NCBI GenBank assembly: GCA_031361295.1 | Contig: JANMCN010000156.1 | Coordinates: 1-64,000 of the forward strand | Direction of reading: 5' to 3' | Source of the DNA: JALZOC01 sp031361295 | GTDB taxonomy: Bacteria; Acidobacteriota; Vicinamibacteria; Vicinamibacterales; 2-12-FULL-66-21 | DNA: 64,000 bases | In this document: piece by piece, positions 52,351-61,919 of the stretch | Numbering within the stretch: position 1 is the stretch's first letter | How the letters are laid out: each line of letters opens with the position of its first letter | Translations under genes and position numbers: made by a program | Notes under the pieces: model-generated | Databases searched by the model: none | What the model was told of the DNA's origin: nothing | The model's input: only the letters and a program-made list of their open reading frames with translations

Positions 52351-52575
52351 CGGCCAGCGCGGATAATTTTTTCGGCAGGAACCCGGGCTTCGAGTCTCGA
52401 GACCGCCGGCGCCGGAGGGCCTCACCCGGACAGGAAGTCGGCCCTCCGACTTGCGGGCAACGCTGTTTGGTCTCGGGTCGTCTGACCTGGGGTCGGGAGC
52501 CGCCGATGCCAAGCTTCGAAGCATCTCGTGGGGCCTGTCCGGCTTTCCCGGCCCCGTTCCATGTTCGGCTGGAGA

Positions 52576-53463
52576 CTATTTCGCGAAGCGGTAGGTGAGG
52601 ATCTTGTAGATCAGCTTGGCGCAGAGGAAGTTCGGGGCCATGACGCCCGGCAGAGGACTCAGCTCCACCAGGTCGCAGGCCACGACATCATGACGGGCGA
52701 TCGTCGCGCGAAGCAGCCCGAGCATCTCGTACCAGGACAGCCCCCCCGGCTCCGGCGTTCCTGTCGCCGGCATGATCGCCGGATCCATGCCGTCGACATC
52801 GATGGTGATGTAAACCGGTCCGGTCAGCGTCTCGACCACCCTGTCGATCCACGCGGAATCGCGACGCATGGTCGCGTCGTAGAAAATGGTGGTATCCAAG
52901 CCAGGCGCAGCCTCGGCCTCTTCGGTGGACATGCTGCGAATCCCCACCTGCGTGACCCTGGCGTAGTCGAGCGCCCGCCGCATCGCGCACGCATGATTCT
53001 GCGGCGTGCCCATGTAGGAATCGCGCAGGTCCGCATGGGCGTCAATCTGCAGGACGGACAGGCCGGCGTGCTTCGCGGCAGCGGCGGCGACGAGAGGCGG
53101 CGTGATCGAATGCTCGCCGCCCAGCGTGACCAGGAACTTGTCGCGGGCCAGGATTTCTGACGCCACCCGCTGGATTTCGTTCATGACCTCGGGGAGCTCG
53201 CCGAACGGCAGTTCCATCTCCGGCAGCGTGAAGATCCCGACGCCGTGCACATCGGCCCCGACCTCTTCATCCCACAGTTCCATGTGCGACGACGCCTGGA
53301 GGATCTCGTGGGGGCCGTTGCGCGTCCCCGACACGTATGACGTGGTGCGATCCACCGGAACGGGCAGGATGACCACCCGGGAATCATCGAACGATCTGGG
53401 GTGCGGAAGCGCCCCGCCGAATGCCAGCGGCACGCCGTGGTCGTACTCGAAAGGAAAACTCAT
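52576..53463 (-). CDS. speB: Agmatinase / arginase-family ureohydrolase
   Basis: A 295-residue manganese ureohydrolase. Metal motifs are GGEHSIT (about 114), DAHADLRD (about 141-148) and IDVDGMDP (about 219-226). Length and SYVSGTRNGPHEI near residue 45 fit agmatinase rather than arginase, which would release urea and putrescine for polyamine synthesis. ATG 53463 is used; a GTG two codons upstream is possible. The 240 bp on its 3' side, up to the activator promoter, hold a perfect hairpin AAGTCGG/CCGACTT at 52435-52452 and no gene. Confidence 0.92.
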   Translation of the reverse strand: MSFPFEYDHGVPLAFGGALPHPRSFDDSRVVILPVPVDRTTSYVSGTRNGPHEILQASSHMELWDEEVGADVHGVGIFTLPEMELPFGELPEVMNEIQRVASEILARDKFLVTLGGEHSITPPLVAAAAAKHAGLSVLQIDAHADLRDSYMGTPQNHACAMRRALDYARVTQVGIRSMSTEEAEAAPGLDTTIFYDATMRRDSAWIDRVVETLTGPVYITIDVDGMDPAIMPATGTPEPGGLSWYEMLGLLRATIARHDVVACDLVELSPLPGVMAPNFLCAKLIYKILTYRFAK

Positions 53464-53510
53464 GGCCACGATTCTAAGCTACCGCTGACGGGACCGGCCG
53501 GCCGACGCAC

Positions 53511-56417
53511 TCAAAACGCGCGACCGACGCGCGCGAATGCCGCCCACCCGGGGCGGCGGCCCGACGGATCGTCGCGCCACGCCCCCCCGGCCGTGACCGT
53601 GAGCGGAAGCGCCTCCCCCAGCAGCGTGTCGGCGGACAGCTCGGCGCCATAGGCGCGCCGCACATCCGCCAGACGGAAGGATCCGTCCCACGCGTTGCCG
53701 GCGTCAACGAAGAGCGCGCCGTGGACCTTGCGCAGCATCAGCGGCAGGGTGCCGACGCCGCGCTGCGGCCACGCGAGCGGGAATCTGTAGTCGAGGTTCA
53801 CCACCGCCGCGTGGAACCCGTAGAGGTCCGCGGTGCCGAACCCGCGCAGCAGGCCGACCGCGCCCGTGCCGAATGCGAAGCCCGTGACCTGCGGACCCGA
53901 TCCTCCTGCGTCGAACACGCGACGGATCGCCGGGTCGCCCCACGTGGTCGCCGCCGCGGTCCTGACCGCGACCACCCCGTGGCGGGGCCACACACGAATG
54001 TAGCCGCGCATGTCCGCCGTCGCCGCGCCAGCGCGCCCATCGTCGCCCGCGCCGGTTCGCCGCATCTCGGTCGTGACGGACACGCTTCCACCCTGCTCAG
54101 GGCTGATGGAGTATCCGAACGATCGGGCGCTCGACAGAGTCCATCCGAGTTGCAGCGCCGTCAGCCTGGCGGTGCCTCCAGCCGGCGTGGCGCACGCGGG
54201 ACAGTCGAAGTCGTCGCGGGATGCCTGGATCGCCGCGAGGGCCGCGGTCCGCCATCGCACGCGTCGCACCGGCAGGAGCGCCCCGGCTCTCAGTTCCCGG
54301 GAGCGCACTTCGCCGGACCGCCAGTCGTCAACCGTGTCGGACGCGCCGGCGAAGAGCGTGGGCCACCAGCGCGAGTACGAGTAATCGGCCTCCCAGCTGG
54401 CGGTGTTGCGGGGGACTGCCCACGTGCCGGTGACCAGATACGCGTGCCGCCCGAGCGCGTCGAAGCCGCTCGTGCTCGCCCCGACAAGCAGATCGTCTCG
54501 TCGCGATTCCACGACCGGAGCCCAGTAGCGCGGCGCGAGCGTCGACCAGGGGCGATAAGGCCTCGCGGGAAGACCGGTGATGAGGGGCGCCCGATCCACC
54601 TCCATCTGCGGGAGGGTCGGGGCCTGCGGCACGGCTGCCAACACGCTGGACCATCGCGGCGCATCGAACGGCAGGGAATACAGGTCGTACCCGTCGGCTG
54701 TATATCCGACGAACACGAGTCGATGGCCGTCGGGCGACAGGGTGGGAGACCGTGCACCCGGTCCGGTCCCCAGGAGGCGTCGCACGGCGCCGGTCGTCAC
54801 GTCGACGCCGTAGATGAAAAAGGGCCCGCCGTCCCGATCGGACGAAAAGAGAATCGTCGCGCCATCCCGGAGCCACATCGGCCCGACATTCCGCCCGCGC
54901 CGACTCGATAGCAGTGTGCGGACGTCCCCGGTCGCGGCATCAATGACCACGATCTCGGACGGCCCGCCAAGCCGTCGTCGTTCCGCCGCGACGAATCGGC
55001 CGTCAGGCGACCACCGCGGTGCCGAGAATTCCGTCGACTCCTCGGATGCGAGCGGCGCCGGCCGCGCGAGCGCCCCGCGGGATGGCATCTGCAGCGTTCC
55101 AAGAAAGCGCCGGCCGGTGGTCTGCACCGTGCAGACGATCGTATGCCCGTCCGGCGCGACGTCCGGATCGGCGGCGCGAGCCTCCCGCGTCAGCCTGCGG
55201 GTGGGGCCCCCGTCGAGCGCGACGGCGTACAAATCGGACTGCAGGTCCGCATGGTGGACGACTTCCTGCTGGTTGAACACGAGGTGGTCCCGTGTCGCGG
55301 CGACGCGATCGCCGAGATACCGGGACGCCACCCGCCGCGGGCTGGAGCCGCCCCCTGGGAGTTCCATCAGGGCAGGAAAGTCATGCGGATTCACGATCGA
55401 ATAATAGAGACGCCCGGCCGGACTGAACGACGGCCCTCCGACGATGAAACCGTGGGTGGTCAGGCGCGTGGCGGAGACGGGATCCGGATCGATGGCGAGA
55501 CGCGCGGTCGCGTCCGTCGCGAAGTCCTTCCAGAGTGCGCCGAGCGATCGCCCAAAGACGCCGCGCAAGGCGCGCGCCCCGAAATAGGGCAGCCTCCCGG
55601 CCGTCGCGTCCGAGAGCCGCGCGAGCGACTCCGCGCCGTAGCGGCGCACGAGATAGTCATGGAAGTACGCACCGTAGACGTAGGGCGTATTTCCCGACGG
55701 CCAGTCCACCATGCCGGCGCCGGCACGATCGAGCGGCGCAAACCGGTGTTCCGCCGCGGCGCGGTCGAGGATCATGCGGAAGTCGCCCGCGGGCACGCGG
55801 CCTCCGGCCGTCACGACGCCTTCTTCATAGGTCGCGATTCCCTCGACCTGCCATTCCGGAAGAAACATGTTTGGCGCGAGTACGGGCAGGCGTCCGAAGA
55901 CGTGACGAAGGCCGCCGATCCACCCTCGTCCCTTCTCGAGATGGACGACGTGGGTGTACTCGTGGGAAAACACGGTTCGCAGCCAGTCGCTGGTGTTCCC
56001 GATCGTGCTCGTTGATACCGGCGGCGCCGCGGCAAGCTCGATCAGGTTGAAGGGAAACACTGTCGCCCAGCCGTTCGGCACGTCGCTCTGATCGACGAGG
56101 ACGACGTGGACACGGCCATGCGGCGCACCAAGCCGGGCGTCCACCTCCGAAGCAACGTCGTCGACGAACCCCGCGAGTCGCCGCGCCAGCGCCTCTTCCC
56201 CTTGATGGAAATGGATGTCGAACCGCGGGGTCGAGATCGTCTGGAATCGAAGGCCGGGGTCGTATCGCGTGGTCCCCACCACGCCGTCGAGCGGGGAGGG
56301 GCGTCGCCCCTGCGCACCGGAGGACTCCGCGCCAGACAGGGCGATCAGCAGGGCAACGACAAGTTGCCGGCGCGCGAACCGCCGCCGCCCGGACTGTCCG
56401 GTCCGGCAGATGCGCAT
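53511..56417 (-). CDS. Gluzincin-propeller-barrel outer-membrane protein
   Basis: A 968-residue exported protein. Its signal region lies at about 16-45. A zinc-peptidase-like domain follows (about 55-330) with HEYTH near residue 175 and a downstream glutamate in EWQVEGIATYEE. A TolB-like beta-propeller (about 340-640) has repeats such as SPDGRFVAAERR and SPDGHRLVFVGY. A C-terminal region (about 690-968) ends like an Omp85/BamA-type barrel, with VNLDYRFPLAWPQRG and ALFVDAGNAWDG. It could process or sense surface proteins; the substrate is unknown. ATG 56417 begins 17 bp after the binding-protein gene stop. Confidence 0.82.
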   Translation of the reverse strand: MRICRTGQSGRRRFARRQLVVALLIALSGAESSGAQGRRPSPLDGVVGTTRYDPGLRFQTISTPRFDIHFHQGEEALARRLAGFVDDVASEVDARLGAPHGRVHVVLVDQSDVPNGWATVFPFNLIELAAAPPVSTSTIGNTSDWLRTVFSHEYTHVVHLEKGRGWIGGLRHVFGRLPVLAPNMFLPEWQVEGIATYEEGVVTAGGRVPAGDFRMILDRAAAEHRFAPLDRAGAGMVDWPSGNTPYVYGAYFHDYLVRRYGAESLARLSDATAGRLPYFGARALRGVFGRSLGALWKDFATDATARLAIDPDPVSATRLTTHGFIVGGPSFSPAGRLYYSIVNPHDFPALMELPGGGSSPRRVASRYLGDRVAATRDHLVFNQQEVVHHADLQSDLYAVALDGGPTRRLTREARAADPDVAPDGHTIVCTVQTTGRRFLGTLQMPSRGALARPAPLASEESTEFSAPRWSPDGRFVAAERRRLGGPSEIVVIDAATGDVRTLLSSRRGRNVGPMWLRDGATILFSSDRDGGPFFIYGVDVTTGAVRRLLGTGPGARSPTLSPDGHRLVFVGYTADGYDLYSLPFDAPRWSSVLAAVPQAPTLPQMEVDRAPLITGLPARPYRPWSTLAPRYWAPVVESRRDDLLVGASTSGFDALGRHAYLVTGTWAVPRNTASWEADYSYSRWWPTLFAGASDTVDDWRSGEVRSRELRAGALLPVRRVRWRTAALAAIQASRDDFDCPACATPAGGTARLTALQLGWTLSSARSFGYSISPEQGGSVSVTTEMRRTGAGDDGRAGAATADMRGYIRVWPRHGVVAVRTAAATTWGDPAIRRVFDAGGSGPQVTGFAFGTGAVGLLRGFGTADLYGFHAAVVNLDYRFPLAWPQRGVGTLPLMLRKVHGALFVDAGNAWDGSFRLADVRRAYGAELSADTLLGEALPLTVTAGGAWRDDPSGRRPGWAAFARVGRAF

Positions 56418-56434
56418 GGAATGAGGGCGTGCGG

Positions 56435-57979
56435 TCACCGGGCGGCCGCGACCGCGGGATCCCGGTACACGTTCTTCAAGAAGCCGTAGTCTGCAATGGG
56501 CGACAGCGCGACGCCGCGGATGTCGGGCTGGAAAATCGCGACATTGGTGCGGTACCACAGGCTGATGTACGGCACGTCTTCGGCGATGAGCCGCTGGGCC
56601 TTCGTGTACGAGGCACCGCGGTGTTCTTCATCAGTGGCCGCGGACGCATCCTCGATCAGCCGATCGACAGCGGGATTGCTGTAATGAACCCGGTTGAGGC
56701 CTGCAGGGGGCTGCTGGGCCGAGTGGTAAACGAGCCGCAGCATGTCCGGATCGGTCACCCCGACCCACTGGAGCGTGTAGAGCTGGAAGTTGCCCCGGCG
56801 CACATCCGCCGAGAGCGTCTGGAGCTCGGACGAACGGATCTCGAGCGCGATGCCGACACGCGCGAGATCGTGCTGGATCGCGGCGGCCTGCAGCCGATAC
56901 ACCTCGGAGGTGGACGTCTTCAGCGACAGCCGGAAGCGCGGGAGCGGGCCGGGGCCGTCCGGGTCCGGATACCCGGCCGCATCGAGCAGCCGCTCCGCCT
57001 CCGCGGGATCGTGCGTGAAATCGAACACGCCCCGCTCGAACGCCCACGACATCGGCGGCACAATCCCGACAGCCGTCGTCGCAAACCCGCGCCGCAGGTA
57101 CTTGACGATGGCGTCGCGATCGATCGCGTATCCAATCGCCTTGCGCACGCCGATCCGGCTGAGCACGGGATCCTGCAGGTTCATGCCCAGGTATGCGTAA
57201 TCGGTGCCTGCCGCCGTCGCCACCTGCATCCGTCCCTCGTGGCCGAGCTGCCACGCGATGTCCGGGGACAGATCGTTGACGACGAGATCGACCGTGCCCT
57301 TCCGGAGCTCGAGACCGCGCATCGTGTCGTCCGGAATCACCTCGAGCACGAGCCCGGCGTTTTTCGGCGCACCCGCGTAGTAGCCGGCGAACGCGCGCAG
57401 GACGACCCGTTCGTCGGGGATGAACTCCACCAGGCGGTACGGCCCCGTGCCTACGGGCGCGCGCGCGTTGGCGGCGCCGGACCCCGCCTGCACGATCCCC
57501 ATCACCAGGTTGATCGGGAAGGACCCGGCGGGAGCCTTCAGCCTGAACTCGACCGTGTAGCGATCACGCGCCGTGACGGCGGCCAGCTGCCGATACGCGC
57601 CGGTCCGACCCCGGAAGGTCGGATCCAGAAAGCTCCGGAAGGTGTACACGACGTCGTCGGAGGTCAGCTCCCGCCCGTTGTGGAACATCACACCGCGGCG
57701 GAGGTGCGCGACGTATGTGACCGGGTCGGGCTGATCGATGGCGTCGGCCAGATCGGGCACGACGCGAAGCTGATTGTCGATCCGGACGAGCGTGCTGAAG
57801 AGCAGCTGGTGGAGTTTCTGTGACGCGGCATCGGTGCCGACCCGTGGATCGAGATTGATCACGGGGTCCGCCATCGCGACGACGATCGACGTGCGGTCCG
57901 CAGGCGCCTGCCGGCAACCCGCGCTCCACACCATGGCGACGGCGAGCACCCGCGCCAGCCTCGGGCAACCCCGAGTCAT
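56435..57979 (-). CDS. ABC transporter substrate-binding lipoprotein (family 5)
   Basis: A 514-residue SBP_bac_5 protein for peptides or related oligomers. It has a lipoprotein signal ending in VWSAGC (about residue 22). The typical segments are LAHLRRGVMFHNGRELTSDDVVYTF in parts, GTGPYRLVEFIPDERVVL, and the ALEIRSSELQ region. ATG 57979 overlaps the mutS TGA (ATGA), so it is coupled to mutS. No permease or ATPase gene is adjacent, so the transporter is incomplete here. Confidence 0.9.
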   Translation of the reverse strand: MTRGCPRLARVLAVAMVWSAGCRQAPADRTSIVVAMADPVINLDPRVGTDAASQKLHQLLFSTLVRIDNQLRVVPDLADAIDQPDPVTYVAHLRRGVMFHNGRELTSDDVVYTFRSFLDPTFRGRTGAYRQLAAVTARDRYTVEFRLKAPAGSFPINLVMGIVQAGSGAANARAPVGTGPYRLVEFIPDERVVLRAFAGYYAGAPKNAGLVLEVIPDDTMRGLELRKGTVDLVVNDLSPDIAWQLGHEGRMQVATAAGTDYAYLGMNLQDPVLSRIGVRKAIGYAIDRDAIVKYLRRGFATTAVGIVPPMSWAFERGVFDFTHDPAEAERLLDAAGYPDPDGPGPLPRFRLSLKTSTSEVYRLQAAAIQHDLARVGIALEIRSSELQTLSADVRRGNFQLYTLQWVGVTDPDMLRLVYHSAQQPPAGLNRVHYSNPAVDRLIEDASAATDEEHRGASYTKAQRLIAEDVPYISLWYRTNVAIFQPDIRGVALSPIADYGFLKNVYRDPAVAAAR

Positions 57980-60624
57980 CCCCCAGCCTCGACCTTGAGC
58001 TCCGCGAGCAGGCACAGCGCCTGCATCGGGGTAATGGTATTGACATCGAGCGCCTGCAGGCGGCGGTGCACCGGATCGTCGGCCTGTGCCGGCGCCTGGA
58101 ACAGGCCGGGCTGGCGCGGCCGCGCGGTCGCGTCGCCGCTGAGCGATGGACGCCCGCCGCGCGACAGCTCGTCTCGCTCGAGGCCATTCAGGATTTCACG
58201 AGCCCGGCCGACGACCGCCGGCGGAAGGCCGGCCAGCCGCGCCACCTGGATGCCGTAGCTGCGATCCGATCGACCGGGCACGACCTTCCGCAGGAACACG
58301 ATGTCCTCTTTCCATTCGCGCACGACGACGTGGTAGTTGGCGACCGAGGGGAGCGCATCCGCCAGGTCGGTGAGCTCGTGGTAGTGCGTGGCGAAGATCG
58401 TCTTGGGCCGCGCCCGGCTGCTGGACGCCAGGTGCTCCGCCACCGCCCATGCGAGGCTGAGGCCGTCGAACGTCGATGTGCCGCGGCCGATCTCGTCGAG
58501 GATGACCAGGCTTCGCGCCGTGGCGCAGTGCAGGATGTTGGCGGTCTCCTGCATCTCGACCATGAACGTCGACTGGCCCCGCGCGATGTTGTCGGACGCG
58601 CCGACACGGGCGAACAGGCGGTCGACGACCGGGAGCTTGGCGGTGCGGGCGGGCACGAAGGAGCCCGCCTGGGCCATCAGGCACAGCAGCGCCGTCTGCC
58701 GGAGGTACGTGGACTTGCCGCCCATATTCGGACCGGTCAGGATGATCAGCTGATGCGCGGCGGCGTCGAGCGTGACGTCGTTCGGCACGAACGCGTCCGC
58801 CGCGTGGCGCTCGACGACCGCGTGCCGCGCGTCGGTCGCGACGAGCTCGTCGCCGGCGTGCATCTGGGGCTTGATGTAATTCTGGACCGCGGCGGTTTCA
58901 GCCAGCGAGCACAGGACGTCGAACGACGCAACGGCGCGGGCCGTCTCCTGCACGCGCGGCGCTTCGGCCGCGACGCGGCGGCGGAGCGCGTCGAAGATTT
59001 CCAGCTCGCGTTCGAGGAGGCGCTCGTCCGCGCCGAGGACCTTCGCTTCGTAGGTCTTGAGGGCCGGTGTCGTGAACCGTTCGCCGCCGGCAATCGTCTG
59101 CTTGCGGTCGTAGTCCGCCGGCACGTTGCCGAGATTCGATCGGGAAATCTCGATGTAGTAGCCGAACACGCGGTTGAATCGGATCTTGAGCGAACCAATG
59201 CCGGTGCGGGCGCGCTCGGCCTCTTCCATTTCCGCGATGCGCTGCCGCCCGGATCGGCTGATGCCGCGGAGGTCGTCGATTTCAGGGTCCACGCCGTCCC
59301 GCACGACGCTGCCATCGCGCGCGAGCGCCGGCGGCTCGTCGAGCAGGGTACGATCGAGCTCGCGCCGCAGATCCGGAAGGTCGTCGAGCCCGGCGGCGAG
59401 GCTGCGCACGAGCGGAGCCTGGAATTCATCGAGCAGCATGCGGAGGCGCGGCACGGCAGACATGGACTGCCGGAACGAGACGAGGTCCCGGGGCCCCGCG
59501 GTTCCGAGCGCTGCGCGGGCGACGAGACGTTCGACGTCGTGCACCGACTTGAGCGTGTCCCGCACCTTGGTGCGCTCGGTGCTGCGGAACGCCAGCTCCT
59601 CGACCGCATCGAGCCGATCCTGGATGCGATCGAGCGACACGAGAGGCCGCAGCAACCACGATCGCAGGAGGCGGCCGCCCATCGGCGTCATCGTCCGATC
59701 GATTTCGTGCAGCAGCGATCCGGTCCGGCCGCCGTCCGCCGCCGCAATCACTTCCAGGTTTCGCAGCGTGGTCGGATCGATGACCATGCAGTCGGCGGCC
59801 GTGCGGAACGCAATCTCCCGCACGTGAGCCAGATCGGCTTTCTGCGTGTCGCGCAGGTACTGCACGAGCGCGCCGGCGGCACGCGTGGCCGCCGGACGAT
59901 CGTCGAGTCCGAACCCGTGGAGCGTCTGGGTCTGCATCTGGGCGAGCAGCGATCGACGCGCCGCCTCGAACTCGAACGTCCAGTCGTCCGCCGGCGTGAG
60001 CCGCGCCTCGAGGCGCAGCTCGGCGATCATCGCCGCTGCATCCTCGAAGGCCCCCGGCGCGACGATCTCGCGCGGGCGCAGCACCGAGAGCTCGTCGGCG
60101 AGCGCCTGGCGTGCGTCGGGGCCGGCGAATTCGGCCGCCGTGAATTCACCGGTCGAGACGTCGAGGAGCGCGACGCCGTAGCCGGGGGCCGGCTGCATCG
60201 GACAGATGGCAATGAGCAGCGCGGGCTCCCGCGCATCGAGGTAGGCGGCATCGGTCAGGGTCCCGGGCGACACGACCCGGACGACTTCACGCCGGACGAG
60301 CCCCTTCACTTTCCTGGGATCCTCCATCTGCTCGCAGATGGCCACGCGGAATCCCTTTGTGACGAGGCGGGCGATGTAGCCGTCCGCGGCGTGATAGGGC
60401 AGGCCGCACATCGGGATGGCGCCGCCGGTCGAGTCCTTCGAACGCGACGTCAGGGTCAGCTCAAGCGCGCGCGCGGCCGTCAGCGCGTCCTCGTAGAACA
60501 TTTCGTAGAAGTCGCCCATGCGGAAGAACACGATCGCGTCGCGATACTGCCGCTTCGCTTCGAAATACTGCCGCATGGCCGGCGTCGCGCCGGCAGGTTC
60601 GCTGGACACAGGAGGGGAGGACAT
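57976..60624 (-). CDS. mutS: DNA mismatch repair protein MutS
   Basis: An 882-residue MutS1. The mismatch-contact motif is GDFYEMFYEDA near residue 38. Connector, lever and clamp domains follow (about 130-560). The ATPase has Walker A GPNMGGKSTYLRQ and Walker B ILDEIGRGTSTFDG, then a helix-turn-helix and C-terminal tail. It recognises mispairs and recruits MutL, which is not in the window. ATG 60624 is used. Its TATACT -10 (60646-60641) overlaps the -10 of the divergent tsaB gene. It heads an operon with the binding protein and the gluzincin. Confidence 0.97.
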   Translation of the reverse strand: MSSPPVSSEPAGATPAMRQYFEAKRQYRDAIVFFRMGDFYEMFYEDALTAARALELTLTSRSKDSTGGAIPMCGLPYHAADGYIARLVTKGFRVAICEQMEDPRKVKGLVRREVVRVVSPGTLTDAAYLDAREPALLIAICPMQPAPGYGVALLDVSTGEFTAAEFAGPDARQALADELSVLRPREIVAPGAFEDAAAMIAELRLEARLTPADDWTFEFEAARRSLLAQMQTQTLHGFGLDDRPAATRAAGALVQYLRDTQKADLAHVREIAFRTAADCMVIDPTTLRNLEVIAAADGGRTGSLLHEIDRTMTPMGGRLLRSWLLRPLVSLDRIQDRLDAVEELAFRSTERTKVRDTLKSVHDVERLVARAALGTAGPRDLVSFRQSMSAVPRLRMLLDEFQAPLVRSLAAGLDDLPDLRRELDRTLLDEPPALARDGSVVRDGVDPEIDDLRGISRSGRQRIAEMEEAERARTGIGSLKIRFNRVFGYYIEISRSNLGNVPADYDRKQTIAGGERFTTPALKTYEAKVLGADERLLERELEIFDALRRRVAAEAPRVQETARAVASFDVLCSLAETAAVQNYIKPQMHAGDELVATDARHAVVERHAADAFVPNDVTLDAAAHQLIILTGPNMGGKSTYLRQTALLCLMAQAGSFVPARTAKLPVVDRLFARVGASDNIARGQSTFMVEMQETANILHCATARSLVILDEIGRGTSTFDGLSLAWAVAEHLASSSRARPKTIFATHYHELTDLADALPSVANYHVVVREWKEDIVFLRKVVPGRSDRSYGIQVARLAGLPPAVVGRAREILNGLERDELSRGGRPSLSGDATARPRQPGLFQAPAQADDPVHRRLQALDVNTITPMQALCLLAELKVEAGG

Positions 60625-60640
60625 TTCGGGAGGTCCGGCC

Positions 60641-60648
60641 AGTATAAC
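60641..60648. promoter_or_regulatory. Overlapping divergent -10 boxes of mutS and tsaB
   Basis: AGTATAAC reads TATAAC (60643-60648) on the plus strand toward tsaB and TATACT (60646-60641) on the minus strand toward mutS. The boxes share four base pairs, so the two promoters cannot be occupied at once. Confidence 0.55.
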
Positions 60649-60657
60649 ATTGGGATC

Positions 60658-61350
60658 TTGATCATCCTGTCGCTCGACACGACGACGTCCGCCGGGAGTG
60701 CCGCGGTGCTCCGCGACGGCCTGGTGCTCGCGGAGTCTGCCGGGAATCCGGACATCACCCACGGACAGCGCCTGCCCGCGGACCTCGACCGGGTCCTTCG
60801 CCAGGCGGCGGTCCGGATCGAGGACATCGACCTGTTCGCCGTCGCCGCCGGTCCGGGATCCTTCACCGGGCTGCGTGTGGGGATCGCGACGGCGCAGGGG
60901 CTCGCGACGGCGCGCGGACGCCGCGTGGTCGCGGTGTCGGCTCTCGAGGCGCTCGCGCGGGCCGCCGCAAACGCCGGCGCGCCGATTGCCGCCTGGATGG
61001 ACGCTCATCGCGGCCAGGTGTTCTCCGAGGTGTATGCCCCGAACGGCCTCGACGTCGTGCGGACGGCGGAGGCCTCCCTGCCGGCCGCCCTGCTCGATTC
61101 CTGGGATCACCGCGACCCGGACGCCGGGCCGATCTTCATCGGTGACGGCGCCGTGCGCTACCGGGCTGAGATCCAGGCGCGATTTGGGCCCACCGTCGTG
61201 GTGATGGACCCCCCGCCGCTGGCCGGGATCATCGGCCGGATTGCAGCCGAGCGGCCCGACCGCGCCGTCCTGCCCCATGCCGTCGTTCCCATCTACATCC
61301 GCAAGCCGGATGCTGTACTGGCGCGCATCCGCCGCCTCGCCGGCGGCTGA
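60658..61350 (+). CDS. tsaB: TsaB, tRNA N6-threonylcarbamoyladenosine synthesis subunit
   Basis: A 230-residue ASKHA-fold protein. It opens with MIILSLDTTTSAGSAAVLRDG in part, and has the conserved GPGSFTGLRVGIATAQGLA loop (about 65-83) and a DAHRGQVFSEVY strand (about 115-126). TsaB partners TsaD and TsaE to make t6A in tRNAs. TTG 60658 is the start: it is the only start codon directly before the conserved N terminus, and TATAAC lies 9 nt upstream. It begins the rimI, DUF465, psd, pssA cluster. Confidence 0.93.
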   Translation: MIILSLDTTTSAGSAAVLRDGLVLAESAGNPDITHGQRLPADLDRVLRQAAVRIEDIDLFAVAAGPGSFTGLRVGIATAQGLATARGRRVVAVSALEALARAAANAGAPIAAWMDAHRGQVFSEVYAPNGLDVVRTAEASLPAALLDSWDHRDPDAGPIFIGDGAVRYRAEIQARFGPTVVVMDPPPLAGIIGRIAAERPDRAVLPHAVVPIYIRKPDAVLARIRRLAGG

Positions 61351-61355
61351 GTCCC

Positions 61356-61844
61356 ATGGACGACCTGGTCTGGTCGGTTGCCCGGCTGGCGGGCGAAGAG
61401 GAGCTGGACCGCGTCGTCGCGATCGAAGCCGCGTCGTTCTCCAAACCCTGGACGCGTGAGATGCTGGCCCGCGAACTCCGGCATTCGGACGTGACGCGCG
61501 TCTACGTCCTCAAGCTCGCGGATGGGCGACTTGTCGCGTTTTGCGCGTGCTGGCTGGTCATGGACGAGGTCCACATCAATACCGTGGCGGTCGAGGCGGC
61601 GATGCGCCGCCGGGGGCTCGCCACGGCGCTCCTCGATTACGTGCTCGCCGACGTGATCGGCGCGGGCGCGCGGCAGGCGACCCTGGAGGTGCGGCGGTCC
61701 AACACCGCCGCCCTGCGGCTGTACGAGCGGCTCGGCTTCGTCGTCGCCGCCGTTCGTTCGAAGTACTACGCCGATCCCGAGGAGGATGGTCTGATTCTCT
61801 GGCGCCACGACCTGCGTCTGCCCCCGACCGGGCCGCCTCCTTGA
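61356..61844 (+). CDS. rimI: RimI-like N-acetyltransferase
   Basis: A 162-residue GNAT enzyme starting 5 bp after tsaB, the common pairing. It has the SFSKPWTREMLARELR region (about 28-43), the acetyl-CoA-binding segment AMRRRGLATALLDYVL (about 83-98), and the C-terminal NTAALRLYERLGFVVAAVR (about 117-135). RimI acetylates the N terminus of ribosomal protein S18 in E. coli. Confidence 0.93.
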   Translation: MDDLVWSVARLAGEEELDRVVAIEAASFSKPWTREMLARELRHSDVTRVYVLKLADGRLVAFCACWLVMDEVHINTVAVEAAMRRRGLATALLDYVLADVIGAGARQATLEVRRSNTAALRLYERLGFVVAAVRSKYYADPEEDGLILWRHDLRLPPTGPPP

Positions 61845-61919
61845 AGGTGCGTGGGTCTTGTGGTAGGTTCCCGGTATGGCTGCCCGCGTGCGAAGGACCT
61901 CTTCCCCAGGAGGCGCAAA

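Noticed and set aside
52435..52452. Perfect AAGTCGG/CCGACTT hairpin between agmatinase and activator genes
   Set aside because: No T-run follows on either strand, so terminator function is unsupported; noted as structure only.
57976..61278. N-terminal extension of MutS to 1100 residues
   Set aside because: The extra 218 residues are antisense to tsaB and contain no MutS sequence; ATG 60624 starts the normal domain.
58066..61350. A 1094-codon open frame on the plus strand across mutS
   Set aside because: It is antisense to mutS over most of its length; only its last 230 codons are a gene (tsaB). Long shadow frames are expected at high GC.
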